A DNA stretch of 64,000 bases, taken from assembly GCA_035575515.1 (NCBI GenBank), contig DATLXU010000106.1:1-64000 (forward strand). Reading direction: 5' to 3'. Made by a program: the position numbers and the translations under genes. The notes beneath the pieces are model-generated. The model saw nothing but the letters and a program-made list of their open reading frames with translations, did no database searches and was not told where the DNA came from. This document shows, piece after piece, positions 43,039 through 52,028 of this stretch (its first letter is position 1; the number at the start of each line of letters is the position of its first letter). This stretch comes from DATLXU01 sp035575515 (GTDB taxonomy: Bacteria > Acidobacteriota > Blastocatellia > UBA7656).

Positions 43039-43067
43039 TTGAACCTCTCAGTCAAATTCGCTATAAC
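43039..43067 (+). promoter_or_regulatory. candidate promoter of the FKBP gene
   Basis: TTGAAC (43039-43044) and TATAAC (43062-43067) are 17 bp apart, 39 bp before the TTG start at 43106. AAGGAGG lies between them and the start. Confidence 0.55.
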
Positions 43068-43105
43068 TCGTCAGGTTGATTACTTCGATTGAAGGAGGAT
43101 GAACA

Positions 43106-43621
43106 TTGCCGAAGAGTCGCAAGAGGAAGGTTAGAAGAGGCGGAGGCTCATCCAAAAACAAATATTCGCAAAAGCGCAAAGCAAATCGCAGAGCAGTCAT
43201 AATCATATTTGTAATAATTGCCGTGCTCGGCGTTGCCGCAGCGATTTATCTTTTCGCCAGTTCAGCCCCCCGCACCGGCGTCGAGATAGTAACCTCATCG
43301 GGATTAAGGTACGTTGACGAAAAGATAGGCGACGGGCCAAGCCCAAACCTGGGCCAGACGGTCACAGTTCATTACACGGGCACGCTCGAAGACGGGACGA
43401 AGTTCGACAGTTCCTACGATCACGGCCAGCCTTTTGATTTTCAACTCGGCACGCAAGGCATCATTCAAGGATGGAACGAAGGCATAAAGACGATGAGAGT
43501 CGGAGGCAAACGCCGCCTTATCGTACCGCCGCAACTCGGATATGGGCCGCAGGGCAATCCGCCAAAGATTCCGCCGAACGCCACTTTAATCTTTGAAGTA
43601 GAATTGCTCAGCGTGAAGTGA
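43106..43621 (+). CDS. membrane-anchored FKBP-type peptidyl-prolyl isomerase
   Basis: The enzyme speeds proline isomerisation in exported proteins. The N-terminal 28 residues are strongly basic (KSRKRKVRRGGGSSKNKYS), followed by one helix (about 30-51) and an FKBP domain (60-171) with VTVHYTGTLEDGTKFDSSYD, PFDFQLGTQGIIQGWNEGI and the C-terminal PPNATLIFEVELL. Aromatic active-site residues (Tyr, Phe, Asp, Trp) are intact. The start is TTG 43106, seven bases after GGAGG; the ATG at 43099 is out of frame. Topology puts the isomerase outside the cytoplasm. Confidence 0.92.
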   Translation: MPKSRKRKVRRGGGSSKNKYSQKRKANRRAVIIIFVIIAVLGVAAAIYLFASSAPRTGVEIVTSSGLRYVDEKIGDGPSPNLGQTVTVHYTGTLEDGTKFDSSYDHGQPFDFQLGTQGIIQGWNEGIKTMRVGGKRRLIVPPQLGYGPQGNPPKIPPNATLIFEVELLSVK

Positions 43622-43649
43622 CCTGCGCGCCGGATAGATTCTGCTCAGT

Positions 43650-45089
43650 GTGAAAAAACTCCTTTTACTCATCGGCGCCTCTGCGCGCTCGCAGCTTCGG
43701 TGGGCGGGGGAACACATCTATATCTGGATGGTGCTTGCGCCGATTGTTCTCGGCCTGACCTGCTTCACAGCATCGCGCGTCGCGACCAATCTTCCCGCGT
43801 GGCAACCCTCGCCGCTGCTAATTATTATTCTCGCCGCGCTCATCGTTGCTTTGCTCATCGCCGTGACGCTGTCGCGCGCTTCAAGCGAGCTTTATCACCT
43901 GCGGCGGGCTGAAAGCTACTTCGATGCGCTGCCCATTGACGAGGCAATTCACCTGCGCGCGGCTTTGATAACTCGACTCAGCAGAACGGCGGCGCTTGCG
44001 CTCGTTGCTTTGATCTTTCACGCGCGCTTCGGCGGAGGCGAATTATTTGATCCAGTGACGCTGATTGCGCTCGCGTTGTTCGCCGTCATCACATCGCTTG
44101 CAGAAATTCACGCGGCGATGAACTGGATTCACTGGGATCACAAAAAAGATTTCGCCGCAGCCATCATCGCTTCAATTATTCTCCTCGTCAGCGCGGGCGT
44201 GAGCGGCGCGTTACTGGCCATCGCATTCAGGCCTGAATACTTCTCACAATCGTTCAAGCTCTGGCTCGCGTTTGCGTGCATACTCTTCATCATCGCGCTT
44301 TATTTAATCACCCACCGCTCGCACTCGCGGTGGCGCGCGTCCGATATGGAATATGCTCGTCGGCTCGAATCGCCCAATCGGTTGAGCGTCGCAGTCGCCC
44401 GCGCAATCGAGCGCCGCTTTGCGCCAAAGACAGCCGCGCAGGTCGCCCGCGATTTGCAACTCACGCTTCGCGCGTTCTCGTCTGCGGTCTATGTAGTCGC
44501 AGCGGTCTTCGCTCTTTGGGTTGTCGCGCTCGTCGTCGCGCTCACGACAAACGCGCTGCCTCCGATTGATGTAAGGGAAGGCTTTCTCGAAACGACGTGG
44601 CGCGTCGAAGTGATGGCGATAAAATTCGCGTGCGTCTTTGCAATCGCCTCAATCGGCGCGCTCGTTCCAGTGCTCGTGGCCTACGAGCTTCCGATGATGT
44701 GGGTCGAGCGCGCGGCTGGAACTACGGGACTCGATTTGCTTGAAGCGAAGCTCCGGTACGCGCGCATTATCACGCTGCCCGCGCCGTTCATAATCTGGCT
44801 CGCGGGACTCCTTACAGGCCGCGCGCCCCTTGTTTACGCGCTGCCGCTTCTGGCCGAATGCCTGCTGCTGTGGTTTCTCGTGAGCACCGTTATTGGAAGC
44901 CTCGCGTTTGAGATTCCGAACCGGCCCGGCATTGCGATAATAGTTACGACGACGACAGGCATGGCCGCGGGACTCATCTCGTCAATGCTGTGGCTTGTGG
45001 GAATAATAATTTATATTCAAGCGAAAGACTCGCTCATCGAGCGTGGCCGCCACCGCGCGCGGTATTACCTTATAACGGAGGGCGATTGA
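43650..45089 (+). CDS. ABC-2-type multipass membrane protein
   Basis: The 479-residue protein is almost entirely membrane helices (about 10-12), e.g. LLIIILAALIVALLIAV, FAAAIIASIILLVSAGVSG and IAIIVTTTTGMAAGLIS. A cytoplasmic loop near 220-260 contains FAPKTAAQVARDLQLTLRAF. It starts with GTG 43650 and overlaps the ATPase gene by 4 bp (TTGA), so the pair forms one ABC transporter. No family match beyond ABC-2-like permease is clear, and the substrate is unknown. Confidence 0.75.
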   Translation: MKKLLLLIGASARSQLRWAGEHIYIWMVLAPIVLGLTCFTASRVATNLPAWQPSPLLIIILAALIVALLIAVTLSRASSELYHLRRAESYFDALPIDEAIHLRAALITRLSRTAALALVALIFHARFGGGELFDPVTLIALALFAVITSLAEIHAAMNWIHWDHKKDFAAAIIASIILLVSAGVSGALLAIAFRPEYFSQSFKLWLAFACILFIIALYLITHRSHSRWRASDMEYARRLESPNRLSVAVARAIERRFAPKTAAQVARDLQLTLRAFSSAVYVVAAVFALWVVALVVALTTNALPPIDVREGFLETTWRVEVMAIKFACVFAIASIGALVPVLVAYELPMMWVERAAGTTGLDLLEAKLRYARIITLPAPFIIWLAGLLTGRAPLVYALPLLAECLLLWFLVSTVIGSLAFEIPNRPGIAIIVTTTTGMAAGLISSMLWLVGIIIYIQAKDSLIERGRHRARYYLITEGD

Positions 45090-45805
45090 GCGAAGCGGTA
45101 ATCAAAGTTGAATATGTCACGAAGCGTTATGGCGAAATCCTAGCTGTCGACAACCTCTCGCTTGCCGTGCGTCGCGGCGAAATCTATTCGCTCATCGGCG
45201 CAAACGGCGCGGGCAAATCAACTTTGATTCGCATGATAATCGGCATAGCCGAGCCTGACGGGGGAAAGATTTTCATCTGCGGTGATGACATTGCGACGCG
45301 CGCCCCTGAAGTTAAAAAGCATATCGGCTATCTGCCCGAAGAGTTGATTTTGTATAACCGGCTGACTGGGCGCGAATATTTGAATCTCGTCGCCGGACTT
45401 AAAGAGGCTGACCGCTCGCGCATCAGCGAAGAGATAAAGTTCTTTGAGCTTGAGCGGGCGCAGTATAAACTTGCGGGCGGGTATTCGCTCGGCATGAGAA
45501 AAAAGCTAGGGCTTGCCGCCGCGATGATTGGCTCTGCCGATGTGCTTGTGCTTGACGAGCCGCTCAACGGGCTTGACGTTGAGATGATGCGAAAGCTGCG
45601 ATTGCGGATTAAAAAGGATCGCGAGCGCGGGCGGTCATTTCTAATCTCGTCGCACGTGATGAGCTTCGTCGAGCGCATAAGCGACCGCGTAGGTGTTATG
45701 CGCGCAGGCAAACTCGTAGCCGAAGGCTCGCCCGCAGAGTTACGCGAAATGACGGCGCTTACGGATGCGCCCTTTGAAGACGTCTTCTTTCAATTAGCTG
45801 AGTGA
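45086..45805 (+). CDS. ABC transporter ATP-binding protein
   Basis: This is the ATPase partner of the preceding permease. Walker A is IGANGAGKSTLIRM, the signature is YSLGMRKKLGLAAAM, Walker B is DVLVLDEPLNGLD, and the H-loop is LISSHVM. The CCCH-type export subfamily form (LPEELILYNRLTGREYL) resembles drug or lipid exporters. TTG 45086 is chosen as start, because GGAGG lies 5-8 bases upstream and it overlaps the permease stop; a longer frame to 44990 would run deep into that gene. Confidence 0.92.
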   Translation: MSEAVIKVEYVTKRYGEILAVDNLSLAVRRGEIYSLIGANGAGKSTLIRMIIGIAEPDGGKIFICGDDIATRAPEVKKHIGYLPEELILYNRLTGREYLNLVAGLKEADRSRISEEIKFFELERAQYKLAGGYSLGMRKKLGLAAAMIGSADVLVLDEPLNGLDVEMMRKLRLRIKKDRERGRSFLISSHVMSFVERISDRVGVMRAGKLVAEGSPAELREMTALTDAPFEDVFFQLAE

Positions 45806-45822
45806 GCGCGGCCTGTTTTTGT

Positions 45823-45852
45823 TTGACACGGGTTTAGGCTCGCGTCCAAAAT
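45823..45852 (+). promoter_or_regulatory. candidate promoter of the OPT gene
   Basis: A perfect -35 TTGACA (45823-45828) has CAAAAT (45847-45852) 18 bp downstream. It lies about 95 bp before the OPT start codon, just after the ABC ATPase stop. Confidence 0.5.
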
Positions 45853-45946
45853 GAATTTCATACGAAGACATATTGCAGGGACTCGAAGGGGCAGCACAGT
45901 TCGGACGCAGTTCGCCGTTTGAAAAACTGATCGGAGGTCACTTCTG

Positions 45947-48532
45947 ATGTCATCTGAAACCGCTGATATTTCAAAATCAGTCGCAACCACAAACGAATAC
46001 CCCGACATCGTTGGAGCCAAGCCCGAAAACCCATACCTCGCAGCTTTTCGCCCATACATTCCATCAAGTGAAAGACTGCGCGAGTTTACCCCGCTGCCAA
46101 TCATCATCGGCACGCTATTAGGGATGGTCTTCGGCGCGTCGTCGCTTTACCTTGTTCTTAAAACCGGTCTCACGGTCAGCGCATCAATACCTGTCGCCGT
46201 CATCTCGATAACGCTCTTTCGCGCGCTGTCCAAGATTGGAATGAGAAACGCGACGATACTCGAAAATAACATCGTTCAAACGGCAGGCTCGTCGGGCGAA
46301 TCAATCGCCTTCGGAGTGGGCGTTACGATGCCCGCAATCTTGATTCTGGGCTTCGACCTGGAATTCACGCGCGTCACGCTCGTGGCTATCCTGGGCGGGC
46401 TGCTCGGCATATTGATGATGATACCGCTCAGGCGCGCGCTCATCGTTCAACAGCACGGGCTTTTGAAATACCCCGAAGGCACGGCCTGCGCCGAAGTCTT
46501 GAAAGCTGGCGCGTCGGACGAATCGCGCGCGGCTGCGGCGCACGCTACAGAAGGACGGCCCGTCGCAGAAGTTCGCGGACTTCCGATCTTTACAGGTCTC
46601 GGCATCGGCTTCGTCTACAAGGTCGCTTATGACGTTTTCAAAGCGTGGAAAGAATCGCCGCAGAAAATATTCGGCGCGCCGTTCAAAGCAGGCTCAATTT
46701 CCGTAGAAGTCAATCCCGCGCTCTTAGGCGTAGGCTACATCATAGGCCCGCGCATCGCTTCGATTATGTGCGCGGGCGGCGTGCTTGCTTATCTGGTCCT
46801 CATTCCTCTGATCAAATTCTTCGGCGAAGGAATAACGGGCGTGCTCGCGCCGGGCGACAAGCCAATCGCAGAGATGAGTCCCAACGACATTCGCGGCGCG
46901 TACATTCTATACATCGGAGCGGGCGCGGTCGCAGCGGGCGGCATCATCAGTCTATTTCGTTCGCTGCCGACAATCTGGCACGGGCTGAAGGGCGGCATCA
47001 AAGATTTTCGCGGAGGGCAGGCCGCGCGCGCAGGACTCGTTCGCACCGATCAGGACATCTCGATGAAGTACGTTGTCGGCGGAATCATTCTGCTGCTCGT
47101 GCTGATAATGTTCTTTCCGCAACTCGGCTTGAGCCACAACCCTCTCGTTGCACTGCTGGGCGCGCTGATGATAATCCTGTTTGGCTTCCTCTTCGTAACA
47201 GTCTCGTCGCGGCTGACGGGCGAAATCGGTTCGTCATCGAATCCCATCTCAGGCATGACGGTAGCGACGCTGCTACTAACTTGTTTGATCTTTTTAGCAG
47301 TTGGATGGACGGGCCCGGCTTATTTCGTGACCGCGCTTTCAATCGGAGGCATTGTTTGCATCGCCGCGTCAAACGGCGGAACGACCTCGCAGGATTTGAA
47401 GACGGGCTTTTTGGTAGGCTCAACGCCGAAGTATCAGCAGGTAGCGATACTGATAGGCGCGCTCGCGTCGGCACTGATACTGGGGCCGATACTGCTTGAA
47501 TTGAACGACGCGGGAACGGTCTATGTGCCGCACACGACGTTTGAAGAAGTCGGCGACAAGCAGGCCAAAGTTGATCAGCAATCACTCGCGACGCTTCCCG
47601 CGCCTACCGACATCACGGAGCTTCCGCCGGGCAACTATCGCGATTTCAAGAATGAGAAAGGCAGCCCGAATAAAATCGAAAAGCTCGATCCGGGCGAATA
47701 CCTCGTTGATCCGTCAGGCAACGTGCTCTACAAAGTTGAGCGAAACTTTCCGCCGGACCTAAAGATTGATCCGAGCGTTGACCAATCGCAATTGAAGCGG
47801 GAAAAGCTCAAAGGGCCGCAGACGCAATACGATCAGAAAGAATATCTCGCGTGGCACAAGTTCAACCCTGTAACGGGAAGCTCAAGCAAGTACATGGTTG
47901 ACCCAGACACAGGCGAGGTGAAGTACCTGGCCGACCCTGCAATCAACGGCACGCACAAACGCTATCCGACAGGCGGCGCGGCCACAAAGTTCGACGCGCC
48001 GAAAGCCGTGCTGATGTCTTACATCATCAACGGCATCCTCAGCCAGAAACTTCCCTGGGCGCTTGTGCTGCTGGGCGTGATGATAGCCATCGTGCTTGAG
48101 ATGTCGGGCATACCGTCGCTGGCGTTTGCGGTTGGCGTTTACCTGCCGCTGTCGTCATCGGCTCCGATATTTGTAGGCGGCGGGATTCGATGGCTCGTTG
48201 ACAAGTACGTTCGCAGAAAATTCCGTCACCACGATATGACCGAAGAAGAACTCGTCGCCGAAGGCGATAAGAGTCCGGGCGTGCTGATGGCATCGGGCTA
48301 CATCGCGGGCGCGGCGCTCGCAGGCATTATCTTCGCGGTTATGAACGGCTACCCGGCGCTTGCAAGCTTCAACTCAAGGATTGAAGAATGGGCCGCGTCA
48401 AGCAATCCTTTCTTCAAAGGCGATTACTCAGATTTGCTCTCGCTGATACCGTTCGTTGTGATTTGCATACTGCTTTACCTGGCAGGCCGCGAGCTGATAC
48501 TCACGGGCAAAAAGAATTCGGCGAGCGGTTAG
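45947..48532 (+). CDS. OPT-family oligopeptide transporter
   Basis: The 861-residue membrane protein imports peptides or metal-ligand complexes by the OPT mechanism. Family marks are LKTGLTVSASIPVAVISI, EFTRVTLVAILGG, GLLKYPEGTACAEVL and SSNPISGMTVATLLL, with about 14-16 helices. Between the helix ending ALILGPILLELND and the one starting VLMSYIINGIL is a soluble insert of about 150 residues with two short repeats (YLVDPSGNVLYKV, YMVDPDTGEVKYL); it explains why the protein is longer than most bacterial OPTs. ATG 45947 follows CGGAGG by 9 bp. Confidence 0.9.
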   Translation: MSSETADISKSVATTNEYPDIVGAKPENPYLAAFRPYIPSSERLREFTPLPIIIGTLLGMVFGASSLYLVLKTGLTVSASIPVAVISITLFRALSKIGMRNATILENNIVQTAGSSGESIAFGVGVTMPAILILGFDLEFTRVTLVAILGGLLGILMMIPLRRALIVQQHGLLKYPEGTACAEVLKAGASDESRAAAAHATEGRPVAEVRGLPIFTGLGIGFVYKVAYDVFKAWKESPQKIFGAPFKAGSISVEVNPALLGVGYIIGPRIASIMCAGGVLAYLVLIPLIKFFGEGITGVLAPGDKPIAEMSPNDIRGAYILYIGAGAVAAGGIISLFRSLPTIWHGLKGGIKDFRGGQAARAGLVRTDQDISMKYVVGGIILLLVLIMFFPQLGLSHNPLVALLGALMIILFGFLFVTVSSRLTGEIGSSSNPISGMTVATLLLTCLIFLAVGWTGPAYFVTALSIGGIVCIAASNGGTTSQDLKTGFLVGSTPKYQQVAILIGALASALILGPILLELNDAGTVYVPHTTFEEVGDKQAKVDQQSLATLPAPTDITELPPGNYRDFKNEKGSPNKIEKLDPGEYLVDPSGNVLYKVERNFPPDLKIDPSVDQSQLKREKLKGPQTQYDQKEYLAWHKFNPVTGSSSKYMVDPDTGEVKYLADPAINGTHKRYPTGGAATKFDAPKAVLMSYIINGILSQKLPWALVLLGVMIAIVLEMSGIPSLAFAVGVYLPLSSSAPIFVGGGIRWLVDKYVRRKFRHHDMTEEELVAEGDKSPGVLMASGYIAGAALAGIIFAVMNGYPALASFNSRIEEWAASSNPFFKGDYSDLLSLIPFVVICILLYLAGRELILTGKKNSASG

Positions 48533-48560
48533 CCGAAGTTTGACCATCGCGCAGCAATCG

Positions 48561-48602
48561 AAAGCGGGATGCATTGTATAGAGCGTCCCGCTTTTATTTT
48601 GT
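48561..48602. terminator. bidirectional rho-independent terminator
   Basis: AAAGCGGGA (48561-48569) pairs with TCCCGCTTT (48586-48594), followed by TTATTTTG. It lies between the convergent OPT gene and the small membrane protein and fits termination of both. Confidence 0.8.
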
Positions 48603-49079
48603 TTAATGCCAGTCTTCGTTTTCGTCTTTGTGCTTGTCGTGATGTTTGTCTCGGCCTATCTTGTCAATCTCTTTCATCAGCTTCTTCAACGCCTTGCGCC
48701 CAAGCTCTTTTGCGGAACGCTCATCAGTCGGAATCTCGATTGTCGAATCCTTGCCGTCATCGCTATTTCGCTCATCATCGGGCGGCGATTGTTTGACAAC
48801 AGGCGGTTGAGGCTGCGGCTGCGGAGGCGGCGCAACGGGCTGACTTACAGGCTGGCTTGTTGCTCCTTCAATCGTAGGCTTGGGAGCAAATGCCGCGCTC
48901 AATCCCGTGCCCGCAAGCCATCCTACTCCCAACCCGACGGCGGCCATCAAAAAGACGGCGATGAACCTGAGAGCAAATTGTCCCGACACATCGCGGGCTT
49001 TGCGCCGCGCCTCTCCAACGCCAAAATTCCTTTGCTCATCACCGCCAGCGCGTAATTTTTTCCTTGACCATTCACGCAT
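48603..49079 (-). CDS. small single-helix membrane protein with Pro-rich, charged tail
   Basis: I do not recognise this 158-residue protein. A basic N-terminus (residues 1-30) precedes one membrane helix (about 38-60, RFIAVFLMAAVGLGVGWLAG), then a Pro/Gln stretch (PPPQPQPQPPVV) and a C-terminal tail of acidic and basic residues ending in His/Lys/Asp repeats (RDKHHDKHKDENEDWH). The minus strand is chosen over the overlapping plus-strand frame because the helix, linker and tail are coherent and a terminator follows it. A similar layout occurs in the protein at 50140-50598. The His/Asp tail might bind metal. Confidence 0.6.
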   Translation of the reverse strand: MREWSRKKLRAGGDEQRNFGVGEARRKARDVSGQFALRFIAVFLMAAVGLGVGWLAGTGLSAAFAPKPTIEGATSQPVSQPVAPPPQPQPQPPVVKQSPPDDERNSDDGKDSTIEIPTDERSAKELGRKALKKLMKEIDKIGRDKHHDKHKDENEDWH

Positions 49080-49313
49080 GAGAATCTCATTGCTCCAAAA
49101 ATTACCCGACTAATAAAAACCGCAATATGCGTGCCGCTCGCAGCGCATCAAAAGGCTGAGCCAACAGTCGCCGTTGCGCGCGCATGAAATGTTCTAATAC
49201 AGGCAACTTGGCTGGCGCGCCAGTTGCTAAATCTGCAAGCGCGCGGCGGCTATAAACCCATCGCGCGCGCGATTCATCACACCCATTCAAACTTGCATTT
49301 TGAGGAAAAGGGT

Positions 49314-50048
49314 ATGACAAGGCTATTTTCATCAAAGCTCATTATCATTGCGCTTGCGCTCGCCTTGCTTGGGCCCGCAACGGTTGCGGCTCAAACGCGG
49401 CTCAAGCCTGGAATGAATTTCTTTTCTTTGCGCGACGACGTAGAGATCGGTCGCCGCTCGGCAGCAGAAGTTGATCGCAAATACCGGACGTATTATGACC
49501 CGCGCGTTGACCGCATCGGCAGGAGGCTTGCCGCGCGCTCGTCAATGCCGAGCCTGCCCTGGCGTTTCCGCGTGATTGATCGCCGCGAGGTGAACGCGTT
49601 CGCTCTGCCGGGCGGATTCGTTTACGTCACGAGCGGACTGATGCGTTCGGTTCGCAGCGACGATCAACTAGCTGGTGTGCTGGCGCACGAAATCACGCAC
49701 GTGACTCTTCGTCACGGCACAAATCAAGCGTCGAAAGCGATGCTCGCGCAGATGCCGCTTCAAATGCTCAGCGGCCTGCTGGGTCGAGGCATGGGCGGGC
49801 AGCTTGCGCGATTGGGAATTGGCTTCGGGTTGAATTCGCTCTTCCTGCGCTACAGTCGCGGGGCAGAGACTCAGGCCGATGTCGGAGCGGTGCAGTTGAT
49901 GAGCCGCGCCGGATACAACCCTTACGGGCTTGAGAGTTTTCTCGGCACGCTCAAAGACAGCGGCGCGGAATTCTTCTCCGATCACCCCAATCCGTCAAAC
50001 CGCGTCCAGCGCGTTGATCAGGAAATCAGAATGCTGAGAGGCAGGTGA
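49314..50048 (+). CDS. exported M48-family metalloprotease
   Basis: The 244-residue protein has a signal peptide (SKLIIIALALALLGPATVAA), then an M48 domain with FALPGGFVYVTSGL and the zinc motif HEITH, and a third-ligand region RGAETQADVGAVQLMSRAGY. The C-terminal DHPNPSNRVQRV is also family-typical. It is of BepA/LoiP type (periplasmic quality control) but lacks the TPR extension of BepA. ATG 49314 is used; the frame upstream has no ribosome site. The heptamer hairpin at 50053 follows its stop. Confidence 0.9.
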   Translation: MTRLFSSKLIIIALALALLGPATVAAQTRLKPGMNFFSLRDDVEIGRRSAAEVDRKYRTYYDPRVDRIGRRLAARSSMPSLPWRFRVIDRREVNAFALPGGFVYVTSGLMRSVRSDDQLAGVLAHEITHVTLRHGTNQASKAMLAQMPLQMLSGLLGRGMGGQLARLGIGFGLNSLFLRYSRGAETQADVGAVQLMSRAGYNPYGLESFLGTLKDSGAEFFSDHPNPSNRVQRVDQEIRMLRGR

Positions 50049-50052
50049 ATAC

Positions 50053-50141
50053 GAAAGGCAAAAGGAAAGAGGAAAAGCAGGAAGCGCAGCTTGCCTTAAG
50101 TTCATCTTCACTTTTCCCTTTCCCTTGTGCCTTCTTTCTTC
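50053..50141. repeat. heptamer-armed inverted repeat (unit GGAAAAG)
   Basis: Purine-rich left arm 50053-50086 (GGCAAAA, GGAAAGA, GGAAAAG) and pyrimidine-rich right arm 50111-50141 (CTTTTCC, CTTTCCC, TTGTGCC) are imperfect inverse copies between convergent genes. A similar unit recurs at 53121. Confidence 0.75.
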
Positions 50142-50598
50142 AAAAGAGCCTGAAGGGGTTCAGCTTCTTGAAAGGTTTGCTTATGATCCTTGCAGGCTCG
50201 GTCACGATCTTTGATGGATTGAACCCGCGCTCTTTTGATTCGCGCCGGTGATTGCTCGCGCGGCTCTCTTTTTCAGGCGTAATCTCCTGCGGGTCAGGTT
50301 CAATCGAAAGTTGATCTGCGCTAATCGCGTTGTGAGCCGCCGCGCTGCTCTCAATTATCTTTTGCGGCTGCGAGCTAACATCTTGCGATGGCCCGATCAA
50401 TATTCTGCCAGCCATCCACCCGGAGCTTGCTCCGGCGATTATGATTATCAGCAACAACGCGAGCTTGACGATTCTTTGATTATGCCCGCCGCGCTTTTCA
50501 GGCCGGCTATGCCTGCGGCTGGCGATGCGCGATTCACGTTCACGCCGCCTCTTGTAACGCGCTCTGTTAACGACGTCGTTTCTCGCAAATCTTCCCAT
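50140..50598 (-). CDS. small single-helix membrane protein
   Basis: I do not recognise this protein. From ATG 50598 it has 152 residues: a basic N-terminus (ARYKRRRERESRIASRRHSR), one helix (about 46-66, IVKLALLLIIIIAGASSGW), and a hydrophilic tail ending KPFKKLNPFRLF. The open frame extends upstream to 51156, but beyond about 50829 it only mirrors mtnA on the other strand. ATG 50829 is a possible alternative start and would leave only 6 bp to the divergent mtnA. The layout resembles the protein at 48603-49079. Confidence 0.5.
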   Translation of the reverse strand: MGRFARNDVVNRARYKRRRERESRIASRRHSRPEKRGGHNQRIVKLALLLIIIIAGASSGWMAGRILIGPSQDVSSQPQKIIESSAAAHNAISADQLSIEPDPQEITPEKESRASNHRRESKERGFNPSKIVTEPARIISKPFKKLNPFRLF

Positions 50599-50835
50599 AA
50601 GAATCTCTGTCGCGGAAAATGCGGTCAAAGATTTGAAAGGCAATGAGTGTGCCGATGCCGTCGCGTTGGCGCGGCTTGATTTACAAGGCCGAGCTTGCGC
50701 ACCCGTGCCAGCTTTCAGTACAGGCGCGCCTACAACCGAACGCTTCACTAATTGCTCCATCACCTCATTAACCGGAGCGGCTCTCTTCGCTTTTGTTGCC
50801 AAGCCGCGCAGCGATTCGATATTATCCATGCGAAG

Positions 50836-51882
50836 ATGATTAGAACTATCGAATGGACAGACGAAGGCGTTGTGATGATTGACCAGCGACGCCTGCCCAA
50901 CGAAGAGCTTTATCCGGTATTCAAAACTTATGAAGAAGTCGCCCGCGCCATCGAAGAGATGGTCGTGCGCGGCGCGCCCGCCATCGGTGTGGCCGCAGCT
51001 ATGGGCATCGCGCTCGGCATGAAAAATTCCGGCGCCGCATCGCCCGACGAGTTCGAGCATGACTTCAATCGCGTATGCGAACGGCTGGCTCGCACTCGCC
51101 CTACGGCTGTGAATCTCTTCTGGGCCGTCGAGCGCATGCGATGGGCATTCAATCACGCGCGGCGCGAATCAGCTTCGCTCGATGCAATCAAACAACAACT
51201 CATTGACGAATCGCTCGCAATTCAACGCGAAGACGTTGAGAGCAATCAGCGAATGGGCCGGCACGGCGCGGAGCTTATTCCTGACCAAGCGACTGTGCTG
51301 ACGCATTGCAACGCGGGCGCGCTCGCAACGGCAGGGTTCGGCACCGCGCTCGGCGTGATTCGCGCGGCGGTTGAATCGGGCAAGCGAGTTAAAGTTATCG
51401 CCGACGAGACTCGCCCGTTCCTTCAAGGCGCGCGGCTCACCGCGTGGGAGCTTGCGAAAGATGATATTCCCGTCACGCTCATTACAGACAGCATGGCCGG
51501 TCACTTTATGAAGTCGGGCCAGGTTGATTGCGTGATTGTCGGAGCAGACCGCATCGCGGCAAACGGCGACGTTGCGAACAAGATCGGGACATACATGGTC
51601 GCTGTCGTCGCGCACGAAAACAACATCCCATTTTATGTCGCCGCGCCGCTTTCGACCATTGACCTCTCGCTGGGTTCTGGCGACGAGATACCGATTGAAT
51701 CGCGCGATTCGATTGAAGTCACGCACATTCGCGGCGAGCAGATTGCGCCCAATGGAACCGAAGCTGCTCACCCGGCCTTCGACGTGACGCCGCATCGCTA
51801 CGTCACTGCGATAATCACCGAAGCGGGCGTCGCGCGCGAACCTTACGACACAAGTTTGCGGGCGCTGTTTGAGAATAAGTAG
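50836..51882 (+). CDS. mtnA: S-methyl-5-thioribose-1-phosphate isomerase
   Basis: MtnA converts methylthioribose-1-phosphate to methylthioribulose-1-phosphate in methionine salvage. The eIF2B-like fold shows VVRGAPAIGVAAAMGIALG, LTHCNAGALATAGFGTALG (catalytic Cys), ADETRPFLQGARLTAWEL and VGADRIAANGDVANKIGTY (catalytic Asp). The N-terminus IRTIEWTDEGVVMIDQRRLP and length (348) are standard. ATG 50836 is preferred; the longer frame to 50752 lacks family similarity. No other mtn gene is present nearby. The stop codon lies within the left arm of the palindromic repeat at 51879. Confidence 0.96.
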   Translation: MIRTIEWTDEGVVMIDQRRLPNEELYPVFKTYEEVARAIEEMVVRGAPAIGVAAAMGIALGMKNSGAASPDEFEHDFNRVCERLARTRPTAVNLFWAVERMRWAFNHARRESASLDAIKQQLIDESLAIQREDVESNQRMGRHGAELIPDQATVLTHCNAGALATAGFGTALGVIRAAVESGKRVKVIADETRPFLQGARLTAWELAKDDIPVTLITDSMAGHFMKSGQVDCVIVGADRIAANGDVANKIGTYMVAVVAHENNIPFYVAAPLSTIDLSLGSGDEIPIESRDSIEVTHIRGEQIAPNGTEAAHPAFDVTPHRYVTAIITEAGVAREPYDTSLRALFENK

Positions 51883-52013
51883 GGGCAGGGATTGTCCCTG
51901 CCCGAATCGCGCCCAAGCACGATGAAAAGATTCGCGTATTAATCAAACCGGCTGGAGCAGAATCTATTAATTGACCTTCGGCCAATCCGGGCAGGGACAA
52001 TCCCTGCCCCTAC
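51879..52013. repeat. 135-bp palindromic element (MITE-like)
   Basis: The 26-bp ends 51879-51904 and 51988-52013 are exact inverse copies (right end CGGGCAGGGACAATCCCTGC then CCCTAC), and each end is itself a palindrome (GGGCAGGGA/TCCCTGCCC around a 3-bp centre). The 83-bp interior has no coding sign. It fills the mtnA-nagZ gap, and its left end provides the mtnA stop. Confidence 0.9.
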
Positions 52014-52028
52014 AAGCTTATCGAAGCT

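Noticed and set aside
48606..49055. Plus-strand 149-codon frame with hydrophobic start
   Set aside because: The minus-strand product has a better layout (basic start, one helix, Pro-rich linker, charged tail) and a shared terminator; the plus frame is its antisense.
50829..51156. N-terminal extension of the small membrane protein at 50140
   Set aside because: This part only mirrors mtnA on the other strand and has no features of its own; the coherent protein starts nearer 50598.
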